64,000 nucleotides of DNA, from the NCBI GenBank assembly GCA_037127255.1, contig JBANSL010000001.1, positions 28,328,501-28,392,500 on the forward strand, written 5' to 3'. This DNA is from Persicaria tinctoria. Its lineage: Eukaryota > Streptophyta > Magnoliopsida > Caryophyllales > Polygonaceae. Below the pieces are notes generated by a model. The model worked only from the letters and a program-made list of their open reading frames with translations, ran no database searches and had not been told where the DNA came from. The translations under genes were made by a program, and so were the position numbers. This document shows, one piece after another, positions 10,474 to 20,749 of this stretch. Position 1 is the first letter of the stretch. Every line of letters starts with the position of its first letter.

Positions 10474-10837
10474 TTATTGTAAAACGACTACCCCCTCATA
10501 CTTTAAGATAATAAGAGACCCCCCGACACGTAAATCACTGTCCACAACAAAAGAATGCCAACCTTTGGTAAGGATATAATGACCCTGGCTATCTCGAAGC
10601 ACCCTTACTCGAAACTCTCGCCCAGTGGGAGAGACGAAGCACACATGAGTCAATCCATCGCGAGCATATTGAGCACCAAATGATTCGGGCAAAAGCTGCA
10701 AGCCACAAAACCGGAATATCAAGTAAGAAGCACAAAAATTACAAAAGATGGGTAAAGAAAGTTACCAAATATTCCATCGTTTCTTCAGAATCAATGGAAC
10801 GGAAAAAGTCACGACGAGGAGGATGAGGGGAGGTCAT
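10474..10837 (-). CDS. B3-domain mini-gene 2 (two exons, intact)
   Basis: Exon 1 is 10766-10837 (24 codons, with R-R-D-F-F-R). A 70-bp GT-AG intron occupies 10696-10765, and exon 2 is 10474-10695. Joining them gives about 97 residues with no stop. The second exon carries a B3 domain: L-L-P-E-S-F-G at the start, F-R-V-R-V-L, T-K-G-W-H-S-F-V-V-D, L-R-V-G-G-S-L-I-I-L-K. The intron has the donor GTAACTTTC and acceptor GCTTGCAG. The exon plan is identical to genes 3 and 5. Expression is unknown. Its place inside a Tat element suggests capture of a REM-like gene, but a host origin is possible. Confidence 0.65.
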
Positions 10838-11246
10838 GATTCCTCACTACAAGAATAATGCTAAATTAAACGAAGCCTAGGGACAATTGTCGCAAATTTT
10901 AGTCTGAATATCTGTTATTTATGGCCGAGTAAAACAAACAAAGTAGTGTTGTCTTATCCCCAAATATCGGTCCAAAGCAACATTTTCAGAACCAACTGCA
11001 TGCCAGACAAGTGGCGAAATTTGCAGAACCCAACTCTGCGATCCAAGGCGCCATTATCACAATAGCAAATGTCACATCAAAGTTGGAAAAAGACAAAACA
11101 AAAAAACCCAGGCCGAATCATTCAAAGCATCGAGATATCATTACAGAAATATTCGCAATTACAAATACCAAAGCGTGCGATTAAAGTTAATAAAAGCAAA
11201 ACATAAAAACAAATATCTACCAAGATTACAAAACACTCAAAAAGCT

Positions 11247-11651
11247 CTACTCATCTTCATCTTCAAGAACAAGGGTTTTGAAGCAATGTCCTTCCACATA
11301 TTGAAAGAGCACCACTGATGTTCTAACCTTAATGCCGTTGTTGGTCGCAAATCTATTCCAACCACCAGATAACCACCAACGATTAGAGCAATCCTTGGAA
11401 ATCTCAACACGAAAGGTCTCACCATTTGTAGAAACTAAACTGACATGGTCAGTTACAACATGACCATACATCCTCTCAAAAGCATCAGGAAGAGGCTGCA
11501 TACAAAAGAGCATTTCCACTTAATAAACAGTTCAGACCCAAGAAAAAAGTATAAACCACGAAGAACGTATACAACTTACAAGACGATGCATCATCTCTTC
11601 TTCATCAACCCAACGGAAAAAATCCGGCATCCTAGAATTGGGAGACGCCAT
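11247..11651 (-). CDS. B3-domain mini-gene 3 (two exons, intact)
   Basis: Exon 1 is 11580-11651 (24 codons, with M-P-D-F-F-R-W-V-D). The intron is 11496-11579 (84 bp, donor GTAAGTTG, acceptor TTGTATGCAG), and exon 2 is 11247-11495. The product would be 106-107 residues. B3 positions: P-L-P-D-A-F-E at the start, F-R-V-E-I-S-K, S-G-G-W-N-R-F-A, I-K-V-R-T-S-V-V-L-F, ending in an acidic E-D-E-D-E tail. It is the closest paralogue of gene 2 by exon length and the shared D-F-F-R motif. No lesion was seen. Confidence 0.68.
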
Positions 11652-11946
11652 CCCTTTTCCAGAACACCAATACTTAAAAAAGCAACCCAATAACTGCAAA
11701 TATTTCAACAAAACACCACGCCTTCTTATACCCAGAAAAAGGGGTACATGCTTTGGAAATCATCTAAAGCATTTATTGCATACGTTGAAACTAGGCAAAG
11801 AATATGCGAGAAGGATTTCCCAAGATACTTTGCATATCCTACATGTGATAAAGAATCCCTTCAGAACTAGACCAAGTACAGTGGCGCATTTCAAACCCAA
11901 AGATAGTCATTTACCGCAAAAGCATTTTCAAATCAGTCGAAACCAC

Positions 11947-11953
11947 TATAAAA
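11947..11953 (+). promoter_or_regulatory. TATA box of B3 gene 4
   Basis: TATAAAA lies 87 bp before the ATG at 12034, followed by CTCTTCTTCC. Same layout as genes 1 and 6. Confidence 0.45.
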
Positions 11954-12033
11954 GCTCTTCTTCCTTACAAACATAAAAGGCACAACCTTCTCATTACCGG
12001 CCCTTCCAGAAAAACAAAAATAAACACACAAAT

Positions 12034-12410
12034 ATGGCAGTAAGCATCAACAATCAAAGCCCAAATAATCCCTTTATATTTGACATTTATTTAGTAGGGG
12101 ACGAGCAATACATACGCATGATGTTGCCTTACGAATTCAGTCGACACTTCCAACCCCATGTTCCCGAATAGATCTTTCTGTCCACTCGCGTCGTCAAAGA
12201 TTTCCCTGTCCACATCGGAGGAGGCAATTACGGATCTCACTAGGTGGCACGTGGATGGAGGGACTTTTTTGAATCACACGGACTAGAGCTGGAACATCAA
12301 TAATGTTCACCCACCTGGGAAAAGCAAGGTTTGAAGTCCATTTCTTTGACAAGCAAGGTCGCTACATAGAAGACGAGCTTTACGATAGCGACTTGACGGT
12401 CCAATACTAA
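12034..12410 (+). pseudogene. B3-domain mini-gene 4 (single exon, stops and a frameshift)
   Basis: From ATG 12034 the frame reads M-A-V-S-I-N-N and a B3-like M-M-L-P-Y-E-F start. TAG stops lie near 12170 and 12240. A recognisable A-R-G-W-R-D-F-F core follows, then a frame change near 12295. After it the sequence continues I-M-F-T-H-L and F-E-V-H-F-F-D to TAA 12408-12410. The lesions leave the domain readable, so decay is recent or the gene was copied in damaged form. Confidence 0.55.
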
Positions 12411-12415
12411 ATGGT

Positions 12416-12855
12416 TTCCATTAGATCCCAGGAAAATTCCCAACGTCTAAGATTCAATTTGTCATCAACCTTTGTATAACGGTCCAAAGAAAATTCCCAA
12501 CGTCTAAAGGCACTCAAGAATAAAGTTTCTTTGTTCGCGAACCACACGAGGAAGATCTCCTAACTTCTTCCTCCCCAACATCTAACGACGCTGGAGATTA
12601 AAGTTTCTCTATTCGCGAACAGCGCACTAGAGATCTCTTGATCTATTCTTCCCCAGCATCTAAGGGTACTTGAGATCGTTATTTCTCAAACGCAAATATC
12701 ACGCTGGAGATTGAAATATTTAATCAAGAATCTCACGCTGGAGATTGAAACCTTTTAAATAAAAAATCTCACGCTGGAGATTGAAATCTTCTAATCGTGA
12801 ATATCACACTGGAGATTAAAGTCTTTTAATCACAAGCGTCACACTGGAAATTACA
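12416..12855. repeat. degenerate tandem repeats between B3 genes 4 and 5
   Basis: At least five copies of TCACGCTGGAGATTGAAA-like units begin near 12709, 12733, 12769, 12804 and 12839, the last four at 35-36 bp spacing. Before them are two CCCAACGTCTAA copies and two TTCGCGAAC copies (near 12533 and 12613). No ORF is supported. Confidence 0.75.
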
Positions 12856-12997
12856 TGTTCATTGGATCGACCACAGTTTACGATAACCCCAAAACATGTA
12901 GCATCACGATAATTTAATAAATAATTATACATAAAAAATAACCACCCGCTGGTGACAAAGCGATATAACCACAATAAACATAATAAAAACGGAACGT

Positions 12998-13447
12998 TCA
13001 ACACCGAACTGAGAAGTCCACATCACCATTTTGATCAGGACCATGGTTCAAAGCAACAACATCAAAGCAAGAGTGTCCTTCATATTCAAAAATCAGGCGT
13101 GTCCCAATTCGAAGTTCATTCGAAACAACGAATGCAGACCACCCAGTTGTAAACCAGTAGTTGTTGGGTCCTAAGGCTTCCAACCTCACCATGAATTCCT
13201 CATCTGACCGCGTCCATAAATAGACGAGTCCAAGGGCATCATAACCATAATCCAGGTATATAGAGGATAAAGGCTGCAACAAAAGCAAGCACATCAGAAA
13301 CACTTTATTTACCAAAAACCTAATCGCATAACTATAGCTTACCAGCCTATATAAATGCCCCTCCAGGGCGATATCCCGAGTGAAACCCCTCACACGGGGA
13401 AATACTACGTCGGGAATGTTGACTGGCGTCGCAGGCATCATTATCAT
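12998..13447 (-). CDS. B3-domain mini-gene 5 (two exons, intact)
   Basis: Exon 1 is 13343-13447 (35 codons). The intron is 13274-13342 (69 bp, donor GTAAGCTATAG, acceptor TTGTTGCAG), and exon 2 is 12998-13273. The intron happens to be open in frame, so an unspliced 149-residue reading also exists; the splice sites and the matching positions in genes 2 and 3 favour splicing to about 126 residues. B3 positions: F-M-V-R-L-E, T-T-G-W-S-A-F-V-V, L-R-I-G-T-R-L-I-F-E-Y. The tail G-P-D-Q-N-G-D-V parallels gene 6 (G-P-D-E-N-G-D-I). Confidence 0.68.
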   Translation of the reverse strand: MIMMPATPVNIPDVVFPRVRGFTRDIALEGHLYRLVSYSYAIRFLVNKVFLMCLLLLQPLSSIYLDYGYDALGLVYLWTRSDEEFMVRLEALGPNNYWFTTGWSAFVVSNELRIGTRLIFEYEGHSCFDVVALNHGPDQNGDVDFSVRC

Positions 13448-13799
13448 AGGCCAACTACAACAAAAGCTTTGGGTTTCCTACCTTCTTATACTAACTACAA
13501 AGAAAAACATCAATGGAAACCGCCTATCACTTAGTGCTACCACGAGGGCAGTAGGTATTGGATAATAAGCAAACCGCCCACCACTCAGTTCAACCACGAG
13601 GGCAACAAATATCAGATAACACATCCAAATCGCATCTGATAAGGATAATTTCAGTCCAGGCGGTGGGAAAAGTTACAGGCAAAATCTAAACACTAAGCTA
13701 CACAAAAGACATACTAGCAACACGCACCACCCTACTTCACCGCAATTAAAGAGATAACTCTGCAAAAACAATGTCCATATCCCCTGCAGGTAGAACTGG

Positions 13800-13807
13800 T
13801 ATAAATA
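13800..13807 (+). promoter_or_regulatory. TATA box of B3 gene 6
   Basis: TATAAATA lies 44 bp before the first ATG at about 13844. Confidence 0.45.
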
Positions 13808-13843
13808 AAATCATCGGGAGTACAATTTGAATTATCTAAAAAA

Positions 13844-14258
13844 CACAATGCCAAGTTTCGATAGGGTTTCAGGAGAGCCCTCTCCACCAAATTCCATCAC
13901 AAACACTATGTTTTTTAAAATCCTAAATTCGCCAGAAAAATCCTTAGGGAGAGCCACTTACACAGGCTCCCGCTACCATATATCTTTGTAGAATTCGGGG
14001 AGGAAATAAATAACCACATCTACCTATGTTCTCCCTCAAACCAAGAATTCTTAATCCTAGTTGAACGAGAAGAGGGGGACTGGTTCTCCATATCGGAAAG
14101 ATGACGATCTTTTGCGAACATTACGAACCTCAGAATGGGCAACCACCTCACCTTTGAGTACGAAGGAGAATCCCACTTTGATGTGGCAATAGAGCAACCA
14201 GGTCCCGACGAGAATGGGGATATTCTACCTGATTACATGTGCTACGAGGAAATATAAC
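13844..14258 (+). pseudogene. B3-domain mini-gene 6 (single exon, frame change and stop)
   Basis: An opening frame from about 13844 gives way, through a frame change near 13970, to a readable B3 domain: F-L-I-L-V-E-R at mid-domain, then L-R-M-G-N-H-L-T-F-E-Y. It ends G-P-D-E-N-G-D-I and TAA 14256-14258. One TGA near 14093 sits where the G-W of the B3 core is expected, consistent with G-to-A changes. Closest to gene 5 in its C-terminal half. Confidence 0.55.
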
Positions 14259-14262
14259 TACA

Positions 14263-14770
14263 AGAAAAGCACTCCAAGATATTTCCTATTATGTTTCATC
14301 GCTAAGAAGTTCTTAAATTCGGTCTATCATTTCGAATAACAACTATTAAATACGCGAACCCTACTTTTTGTCATTTCACGATTTATTCCATAAAACGATC
14401 AACGACAGGAGATGGATAAGGGTGTCGCGAATTTACCTTACATATAAAAACAGTAGGCAAGGTGAACAGGTCAAGTGTTAAGACATAAGAAAACATAAGG
14501 AAAATTGGCAGGACAAGCCTGCAAGAAAAACAAGCAATAGATATAAACGAAACCACAATAAAATCAAGATATAAAATATTCACAAAAAAACCATGATAAG
14601 ACATCGCTTACCATGAAACTGAAAATGTTCGTCATCCAAAACACGAATGAATAAACCACAACAGAGTACGAAACTCTGGCTATAGGTAGAAATGTTTCCA
14701 AACTTCCACACACGAAAAGAAAAACTCATCAAGAATAAAGAGGTGATAATTCAAACGTCGATAGAAGGGT
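14263..14770. other. spacer between B3 cluster and antisense ORF
   Basis: AT-rich sequence. The minus-strand ORF at 14383-14604 and plus-strand ORF at 14692-14943 have no recognisable content. Confidence 0.4.
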
Positions 14771-14772
14771 TG

Positions 14773-17252
14773 TCAATCACCACGAGCAAGCTCAGGGGTT
14801 TTTCTACCTTCGGAAGGAGGGTTAATGACGACAGCATTATCAATTGGAGCTTCAAGGGGGAAGGGCAGCTCACATGGGGAGTCCTTCAGTATCATTTCTT
14901 CATTCTCATAACTAGGAGGAAACATCCTCACCTCATTGCTTAGATAAGCAAAGTGATTGACGCTTTGAGTGATCCCACCTGCAACCCCATCCATAAACGC
15001 ATTAGTAATTCTTTCGTAGAGGACATCTTCCCCATCCGTCTCGAGAGAATGATCAAGCCAGTCTCGGCCGGCTCCTCCCAGGAATCCAGTTAGCCAACCC
15101 TGCCCGACATCACTGAGCATGAACTCATAGAGCGTTTTTCGGGAGAGAGCAACATCTTCCATAGAGGTAAAGCGCTTCAGCTGACTCTTCACATTAGTGA
15201 ACTCCCCAGGAACGGCCCCTAACTCATGCTCAAGATCCTGGAGCCGACCCTTCAAAAACATGGCCTCTGGTTCATGCCGGGCCACAGACTCTTGAGCCTT
15301 CGCAAGTTCGACTCACGACAGGTCTAGCTCGCTCCTCGCCATTTCTACATCCTTCTGGGACTTAGTTAAGGCGTCATTAAGACTCACAATAGTCACCTCC
15401 CGGAGTTCAGCGTCTCTTAACTTCTCCACCTTCGCCTTCAGAGCGGTCACGATCGACCTCAACTCCTTTACTTTATCATCATAATTTCCCAAATGACCAG
15501 CCATTTCGGACAACTGTATGTCGTCCTACGGCAACACATGAAGAGAAATAAACGCATAAGTAAAACAAAAAAACAGGAGGGGGGGGGGGAATATAAACAC
15601 GAATCATGAATCACGAAAAATGTTACCCAGCCTCTGCTTTTCCGTCCATGCTCCACTAACTCTTCATCAGTCAGATGATGGAGATAATCCCTCTTGGTGG
15701 GATAGCTCTTCTTGGGGATCTCTAATTCCTTGATGCCAATAGGGTCAAACCCTGGCAATCGGTAAGCTGCCATGGAAATCCCCGCCTGAGTAATTGGCTC
15801 GGAGCTTAAAAGCTTGGTGCCTCTTTCTTCATCCCTTGATCGTTTCTGTCCGCGATGAACCAATGGCTGGTCTTCTAATGATAGGCTCTCCCGGTTGTCA
15901 ACCGACTCTTTCCCTTTCGAACTCCTCTTCACAAGGGGAGGATTGCGTGGGACTTTCTGCCGACCACCACCTGGTCGTGGAGTAACAGTAAGGGCATGCC
16001 TAGACCCACCTCCTGCAACGCTTTTTTTCTTCGCGAGCGCAAAAATCTTCGACTTATCAACTATCATATCTGCACGAAAATTTGGAACAAATCAGAATAA
16101 AAGAGAATCACGGCCAAAACTCCAAGTGACATAAAATGAAAATTCCTAAAACACCGACTCGGCCGGTGCGGAAGGCTAAGTCTGGCCATTTCCAGGCGAA
16201 CCAGGGTCACAACTTTCCTATAACCTCGCACAGACGCAACCTCCCTCTTAAATGCAGCACTCCACTTATCCGCTGCATCATGCTTATCCCCAGGCGCAAC
16301 ATACTTGCCGGGTTTGATCACGAAGTTCAAGATAGTTTTGGTTAGATCGCGAACGAGGAACCACTTTTCTTTCCATCCTGGACTACTGGAGAACCTCTCA
16401 ACAATATTTCTAGCCAGGGAGGCGTACACCAATCCTTCACCATGCCTCAAGGAAAGAACAGAGAAAAGATGATCCAATGATGGCGTTTGCTTTATGACAG
16501 TGCAACGCATGATGTATACCGCTAGATACATCCATACGTTAATGGCAAGCTGGGCAGGGCATTGGTTTATATGAGCTAAAAAATCTCCTTACAGCGGGGG
16601 AAGGGGGAGACGGAACCCTTGGAGCAAGCTGCCCAGGTGGACTACCACATGATCTTTGTATTAATTTAAACATCCCCCGCCACCAACGGCCAAACCTATC
16701 TCTACCCGAGCCGGCCACGGATAAAGTTTAGCCACCTCTTCCAGGTTCTTAACGTCTAGAATTGACTCCTCTCCCAGCGTCTTCTGTATGGTAGGAGCTA
16801 CACGATCCAAGAATATTGTTGGAGGGGGAGGGGGCGCCGCGAAAGTATAACCCTCACAAAAACTACAGCTGTCGACCTCTGTTCGATCATAAGGGGGAAG
16901 GGCGAAGTCACCCTGGACAACTCGGATAGGTTTTTTAGACTTTTTGGATACGCGAGACGACTCGCCCCTTCCCAGGTCATTTATGGACTCTGAGGTATGG
17001 CCATACTCGGGGTTGTTCCTTTTTAAAGGGCGCTTAATGGTTCCTGCCATCTTTCGCCTCTTCGCGTTAGGGACCATCCCCAGGGTTTGCCCTCATTCTC
17101 TTTTCATTGCAAGGTCTTTTACTTAGTGGAAGAGGAGCCGGGCTGACCACAGACTCCGAGCTAACGCCAACATAGTACCAGGATCGCGAGGAACTGACTT
17201 CTTCATATTCATAGCTTACGCTATGATTCTGACTATTGCTCTCATGCGACAT
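14773..17252 (-). pseudogene. antisense ORF of a Tat element (plant transposon-type protein), spliced, with lesions
   Basis: Reading on the minus strand from ATG 17252, an acidic/Ser-rich amino terminus passes a frameshift near 17075 into a K/R-rich stretch (A-K-R-R-K-M). The core follows at about 16660-16170: H-L-G-S-L-L-Q-G-F-R-L-P-L-P-P, A-I-N-V-W, then G-W-K-E-K-W-F-L-V. Core motifs of this kind are found in the antisense ORF of Tat elements and in many plant hypothetical proteins. Two in-frame TAA codons lie at about 16660 and 16590. Introns: one ends with TTTTCGTGCAG at 16070, and a clear 101-bp GT-AG intron lies at 15526-15626. After it come coiled-coil-like repeats (about 15520-15180), one TGA near 15312, and a C-terminal domain to 14773. 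Function in the element is not established. Confidence 0.65.
15526..15626 (-). other. GT-AG intron in the antisense ORF
   Basis: Donor GTAACATTT and acceptor TTGCCGTAG flank 101 bp holding a run of Gs on the plus strand (C-rich on the coding strand). Removing it joins an upstream frame ending G-R-K-S-R-G to D-D-I-Q-L-S-E-M without a stop. Confidence 0.6.
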
Positions 17253-18062
17253 CTTAATTCTAAAAGCAAAGGAAAAATCCCCTGGAAAAGAAGCAAGAAA
17301 AAGGAAAAATTAACAAGGGGAACACTAACTTTTCAACATCGCGAGTAAATAAATTCGGCGCCAAAAAGCCCTCTTAAAGGCTTATGTTGGCGCCTCACGC
17401 GCACCGGCCCCCCAAAGAGACGTTTAAAAGACACCTTCCCCCCCCCCCCCCCACGGGACGACGGCTAAAAGGAGCCCTTCCATCTCCCTCATAAAGACTT
17501 CTCGATTCTCGAGAAATCACCCCAGAGAAGGACAAAAGAGGGGAGTCGAAAGGTTTCTTCCGCCCCTTATCGTCGGAGGTATTCCACGAAGTCCAAAAAG
17601 ACCGTTGGAGGTCGTCCGGAAAACTAAAAATACAACACTACCCCCTCTCGACACCACCCTACCACTACTAACCACCCATCTGCTACTCCACAATGGTCAG
17701 TTACTACTAAAGAGACAAAGGGGAAAGTCATGGGGTGAAGCACTAGGGCGTACCCCGATCGCCACCCCATAACCGCCACTGGCTTCAGTTTTCCCGGCTA
17801 ACCCTAAAAATCTCGAGAGGATAGCGCAAACTTGGAAATTAAATAGGGCAAAAGAAAGATCAAAGACAATTTACTTGAGCAACTACGAGAGGGAAGCAAT
17901 TAAAAACTTAGGGAACTGGGAACGAACCGCCACCTAACTCCGATCTCAGTTCTTCAAAAAATACAAGAAACCCTTGAAATTCCCTCTGTCTTCCCTCCTC
18001 TTTGGAAATTCAGAAATGTGGAATGAGGAGGAGCAAGGGTAAAAACCCCACTTATAGGTCCC
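17253..18062. other. non-coding region before the LTR-like end
   Basis: GC-richer sequence with a 15-C run at 17438-17452 and no ORF. A purine-rich stretch (GAATGAGGAGGAGCAAGGG) near 18021-18040 could be the polypurine tract. Confidence 0.4.
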
Positions 18063-18933
18063 TGTGGGGCCAACAAACCCAATGGGCGAAAGAGCACGAT
18101 AGGCCCAAGTAAGGTTCATCTAATAAACTAAGAGCTTTGGCGGAGAGCATCGCACTTGTCGAAACCTAATCTCGAATAGAGTGTCACTCGCGATCCAATT
18201 ACGAGGACATATGACGATGCCATAGAAAATAGGCTATATAATAAACACGGAATATGACGCCATAAATGGGTTACCCAATGCAAGAGGATGGTTGGTCCCA
18301 CCATTAGTACTACGCGAGCAAAGTATCTAATCGAGCCCGAAGGACTAGGCTTAGTGGTCTCGAGGAATATTAACCTTCATTTCCCTCGCGACTCAAACCC
18401 AGTATAGGAATTAGAGCGAACTCTCCAAAATATCTCGTAAGCCTCTGAAGTCCTAGCAAGCAGCTCGTTGGCTCAAGCACCTCGCCTCTAATGGCTCCAC
18501 GTGTATTGCTTATGCCCCTAAACGTGTGGGCATGCACTACACGTGTCCTACATAGAACCACGAGGTTGACAGCCAGCTGCTCTCTTGGTTTCCCTATAAA
18601 TACCCCCCTCCGATCTTAGAGTAAGAGATCCGATTTCGAAGATAGAAAAGCATAAGAGCTCTGATCATCCCCCGGACTTAAAACCCCCAGACTTGAGTTC
18701 TAAAGATCCTCGGTCGGAGAAGAACGTTTCTTGGGATAACAACCCCGCCGAACTTCCTCTGCAGACGTCGATTGAATAGTAACATAATTCATCGCGAGTC
18801 AAACTCACAACCCTCATCGCTTGGACTAATAAGCATACAATCTGATCATCGTCCCATCAGACTAAGGCTTGTAGGTATTTTAAAGCATTATTTCGTCACA
18901 AGGGAGGTAATAAGTATAGGCGAAATCCCACAA
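18063..18933 (+). mobile_element. probable 3' LTR of the Tat element
   Basis: The stretch begins TGTGGGGCC after a purine-rich tract. It has a TATAAATA box at 18595-18602 preceded by CACGTG/ACACGTG-type elements, then a leader-like region, and ends near CCCACA. Order and strand fit a 3' LTR of the upstream element. No second copy exists in the window, so both ends are estimates. Confidence 0.5.
18595..18602 (+). promoter_or_regulatory. TATA box in the Tat LTR
   Basis: CCCTATAAATACCC is a strong plant TATA context. Confidence 0.5.
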
Positions 18934-19439
18934 ACGCTTCAATACCGTCAAATTACTTTCCTTTTAACCGTGTTTTGAAAGATACCTTACCATGTAGGTT
19001 AAACATTTTGTGTCATAAAGTCGTTGAAAGATACACGTTGTGAAAAACTATATGCTAAACCTTTGGCAGCTAACATTTTCGAAAAGGTATCCCTACAACT
19101 ACGATAATCATAAGACCATAAACTAGGGGTTGAGAGGAAGAAGATGCGTACCCGGTTATTTGAGTCCGTCCTTTAGTGAGGCCGAGCATTTCAGGATGCT
19201 TCGTCTGGATATGGAGACCGTAGTTCCGATATCCGCTTCAATTCGGGTGCTTGTAGACAGTCCCGCAGAAGTTGTACTTGGCCGAGCAACTGCTTTCCTC
19301 CCAGCTCGGTTCCCTCGGGCCCTTCGTGAACTGGAACTTGAACGAGTCGACCCGTTGGGTCCGACCCACCGGATCAGCGAGTTCCCAAACTCCCGACCTT
19401 AGCCCTAACCTGCAACCCACCCCGATCTTTTGACTCGAG
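18934..19439. other. unassigned sequence right of the Tat LTR
   Basis: Short ORFs (19130-19402 plus, 19238-19420 minus) have no recognisable content. Composition shifts to GC-rich at 19300-19500. Confidence 0.35.
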
Positions 19440-19515
19440 GACTCGCACCCGCCGGGTCATTGACCCGTACGACCCGCCGGGTCACGAGTTGACCCATGAC
19501 CCGTGGCCACCTATA
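19440..19515. repeat. GACCC-rich short repeats
   Basis: GACCCGCCGGGTC and GACCCATGACCCG variants repeat here, with outliers at 19347-19375. Such GACCC/GGGTC repeats are typical of ends of plant hAT-type non-autonomous elements; the end GTGGCCACC at about 19500-19510 would fit. Confidence 0.45.
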
Positions 19516-19825
19516 TCTTCTCCTATATATAAGTTACTAGTTCCCTCATATGTTTTGAAATAGAGGTCGTTTTGCCATTTTTATACATTTTTTAAATCAA
19601 AAGTTTTATAAAATACTAATTTTTTAAAATAATTTCAAAATTATAACTAATAAATATGAATATATTAAAAAAATTATAATAAAATTAATATTATATAGAA
19701 TTTTAGCTTATTAATATCACCCTATTTTATAGTAAAAAGGTGTCATATAGATAATATCACCATTTTTTTTTTGTTGGTGGAGAATATTGGTTGGGTATGC
19801 TTAAAGTGGAGAAGAGAGGTGATGC

Positions 19826-20366
19826 GGATTGAGATGGCAAAAATTGACCCAACTAAAGAACTCGAACCGACCCACCCAAATAAAAAAATCGAGTATCATG
19901 CACGAGTTGAACCCGAGCCAGACCCTTTTTCACCCGATACTCGAATGGACACAAACATAGACAAACCCAAGATGGTCCCTACTCGACTCATCCTTGACTC
20001 GATCTGAAAAAGACTCGGCCCATCCTTATAATTACTTTAATTTTATCATTTTGAAATGCACTAATAATATGAACTACCTATAATAAGACCTAATATAACT
20101 AAATAAATGAATTTTAATAGTCGATAATTAAGATAAATAAATAATAATAATTATTTTATAATAACCTATATGTAAGCCGACCTGAACCTAACCTGACCAA
20201 CCAAACTCAAAATCCATTTTGACTCGAACTTACTCAACCTAAACTTACCCGATTTGAACTCGATCGACTTAACCTAAATACATAATATACCTAATATATG
20301 ACCCGATTCGACATTGACCGAATCTGAATCAGTATATTCGATCCCAACCCGCTCGATTGCCACTTA
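19826..20366. mobile_element. probable hAT-type non-autonomous element
   Basis: The left end GAGATGGCAA and right end TTGCCACTTATAG are inverted, and both are followed inward by degenerate GACCC/ACCCG/CTCGA words (19850-20000 and 20165-20350) around an AT-rich centre. I could not find a clean 8-bp target duplication, so the boundaries are approximate. Confidence 0.45.
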
Positions 20367-20518
20367 TAGATAAGACAAACCCATGGATAAGACAAACCTA
20401 TGGATAAGATAAGGACTTGTGGGTAGTACCTATAGGTCCCCGGTTTGATCATCGGAATGGCCGCTCTTTATTTACCAATTCAAGGGAAAAAAACAAGTAA
20501 AAAGAAAAATATTTTAAA

Positions 20519-20641
20519 AGAAACAAGGTGTAAAAATTTTGTGAAGATGGAAATAAAATTTAGTAAGAGAATAAGATAACCTCTTTCTCATTTTTATTTC
20601 TATATCTTCACAATATTTTTACACCTTATTTTGTTATTTAA
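20519..20641. repeat. inverted repeat, about 50-bp arms with a short loop
   Basis: AAGGTGTAAAAATTTTGTGA near 20526 pairs with TCACAATATTTTTACACCTT near 20607, and the complementarity continues inward through AAATAAAA/TTTTATTT. It is AT-rich and could be a small MITE or a hairpin RNA source. Confidence 0.6.
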
Positions 20642-20715
20642 TATAGCTTTGAGGAGATATTTTTACACCACATTTTTTTTAATAGAGTTTTTTACACCTT
20701 TTTTATTTTTATTTT

Positions 20716-20733
20716 TAGCTTAGAGCATCCACG
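20716..20733 (+). mobile_element. left half of a small inverted-repeat element split by the LINE
   Basis: TAGCTTAGAGCATCCACG here is complementary to GGATAATACTCTAAGCTA at 28962-28980, right of the LINE's target duplication. Before insertion the two halves and the duplicated target (whose CACAAGTCGT part pairs with ACGACT) formed one hairpin-like MITE remnant. Confidence 0.55.
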
Positions 20734-20749
20734 ACTCTCAACAAGTCGT

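Larger units (their letters stand above)
3066..18933 (+). mobile_element. degenerate Tat-type Ty3/gypsy element, 5'-truncated
   Basis: Gag, protease, RT, RNase H, a second archaeal-like RNase H and integrase follow in order on the plus strand (3066-8469). A tandem repeat (8597-9232), a B3-gene cluster (9676-14258), an antisense ORF (14773-17252) and an LTR-like end (about 18063-18933) come next. The second RNase H, the tandem repeats behind pol and the antisense ORF are the known marks of the Tat lineage (Grande, Retand, Ogre relatives). The 5' LTR and leader are lost where the inverted LTR abuts gag at 3065/3066. Several stops and frameshifts make it inactive. Its right boundary is uncertain by tens of bases, because no second LTR copy is present for comparison. 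Confidence 0.75.

Noticed and set aside
9676..14258. B3 cluster as ordinary host genes unrelated to the element
   Set aside because: Not excluded, but the flanking Tat parts (tandem repeat on the left, antisense ORF and LTR on the right) are in the order and orientation of one element, so nesting inside it is the simpler reading.
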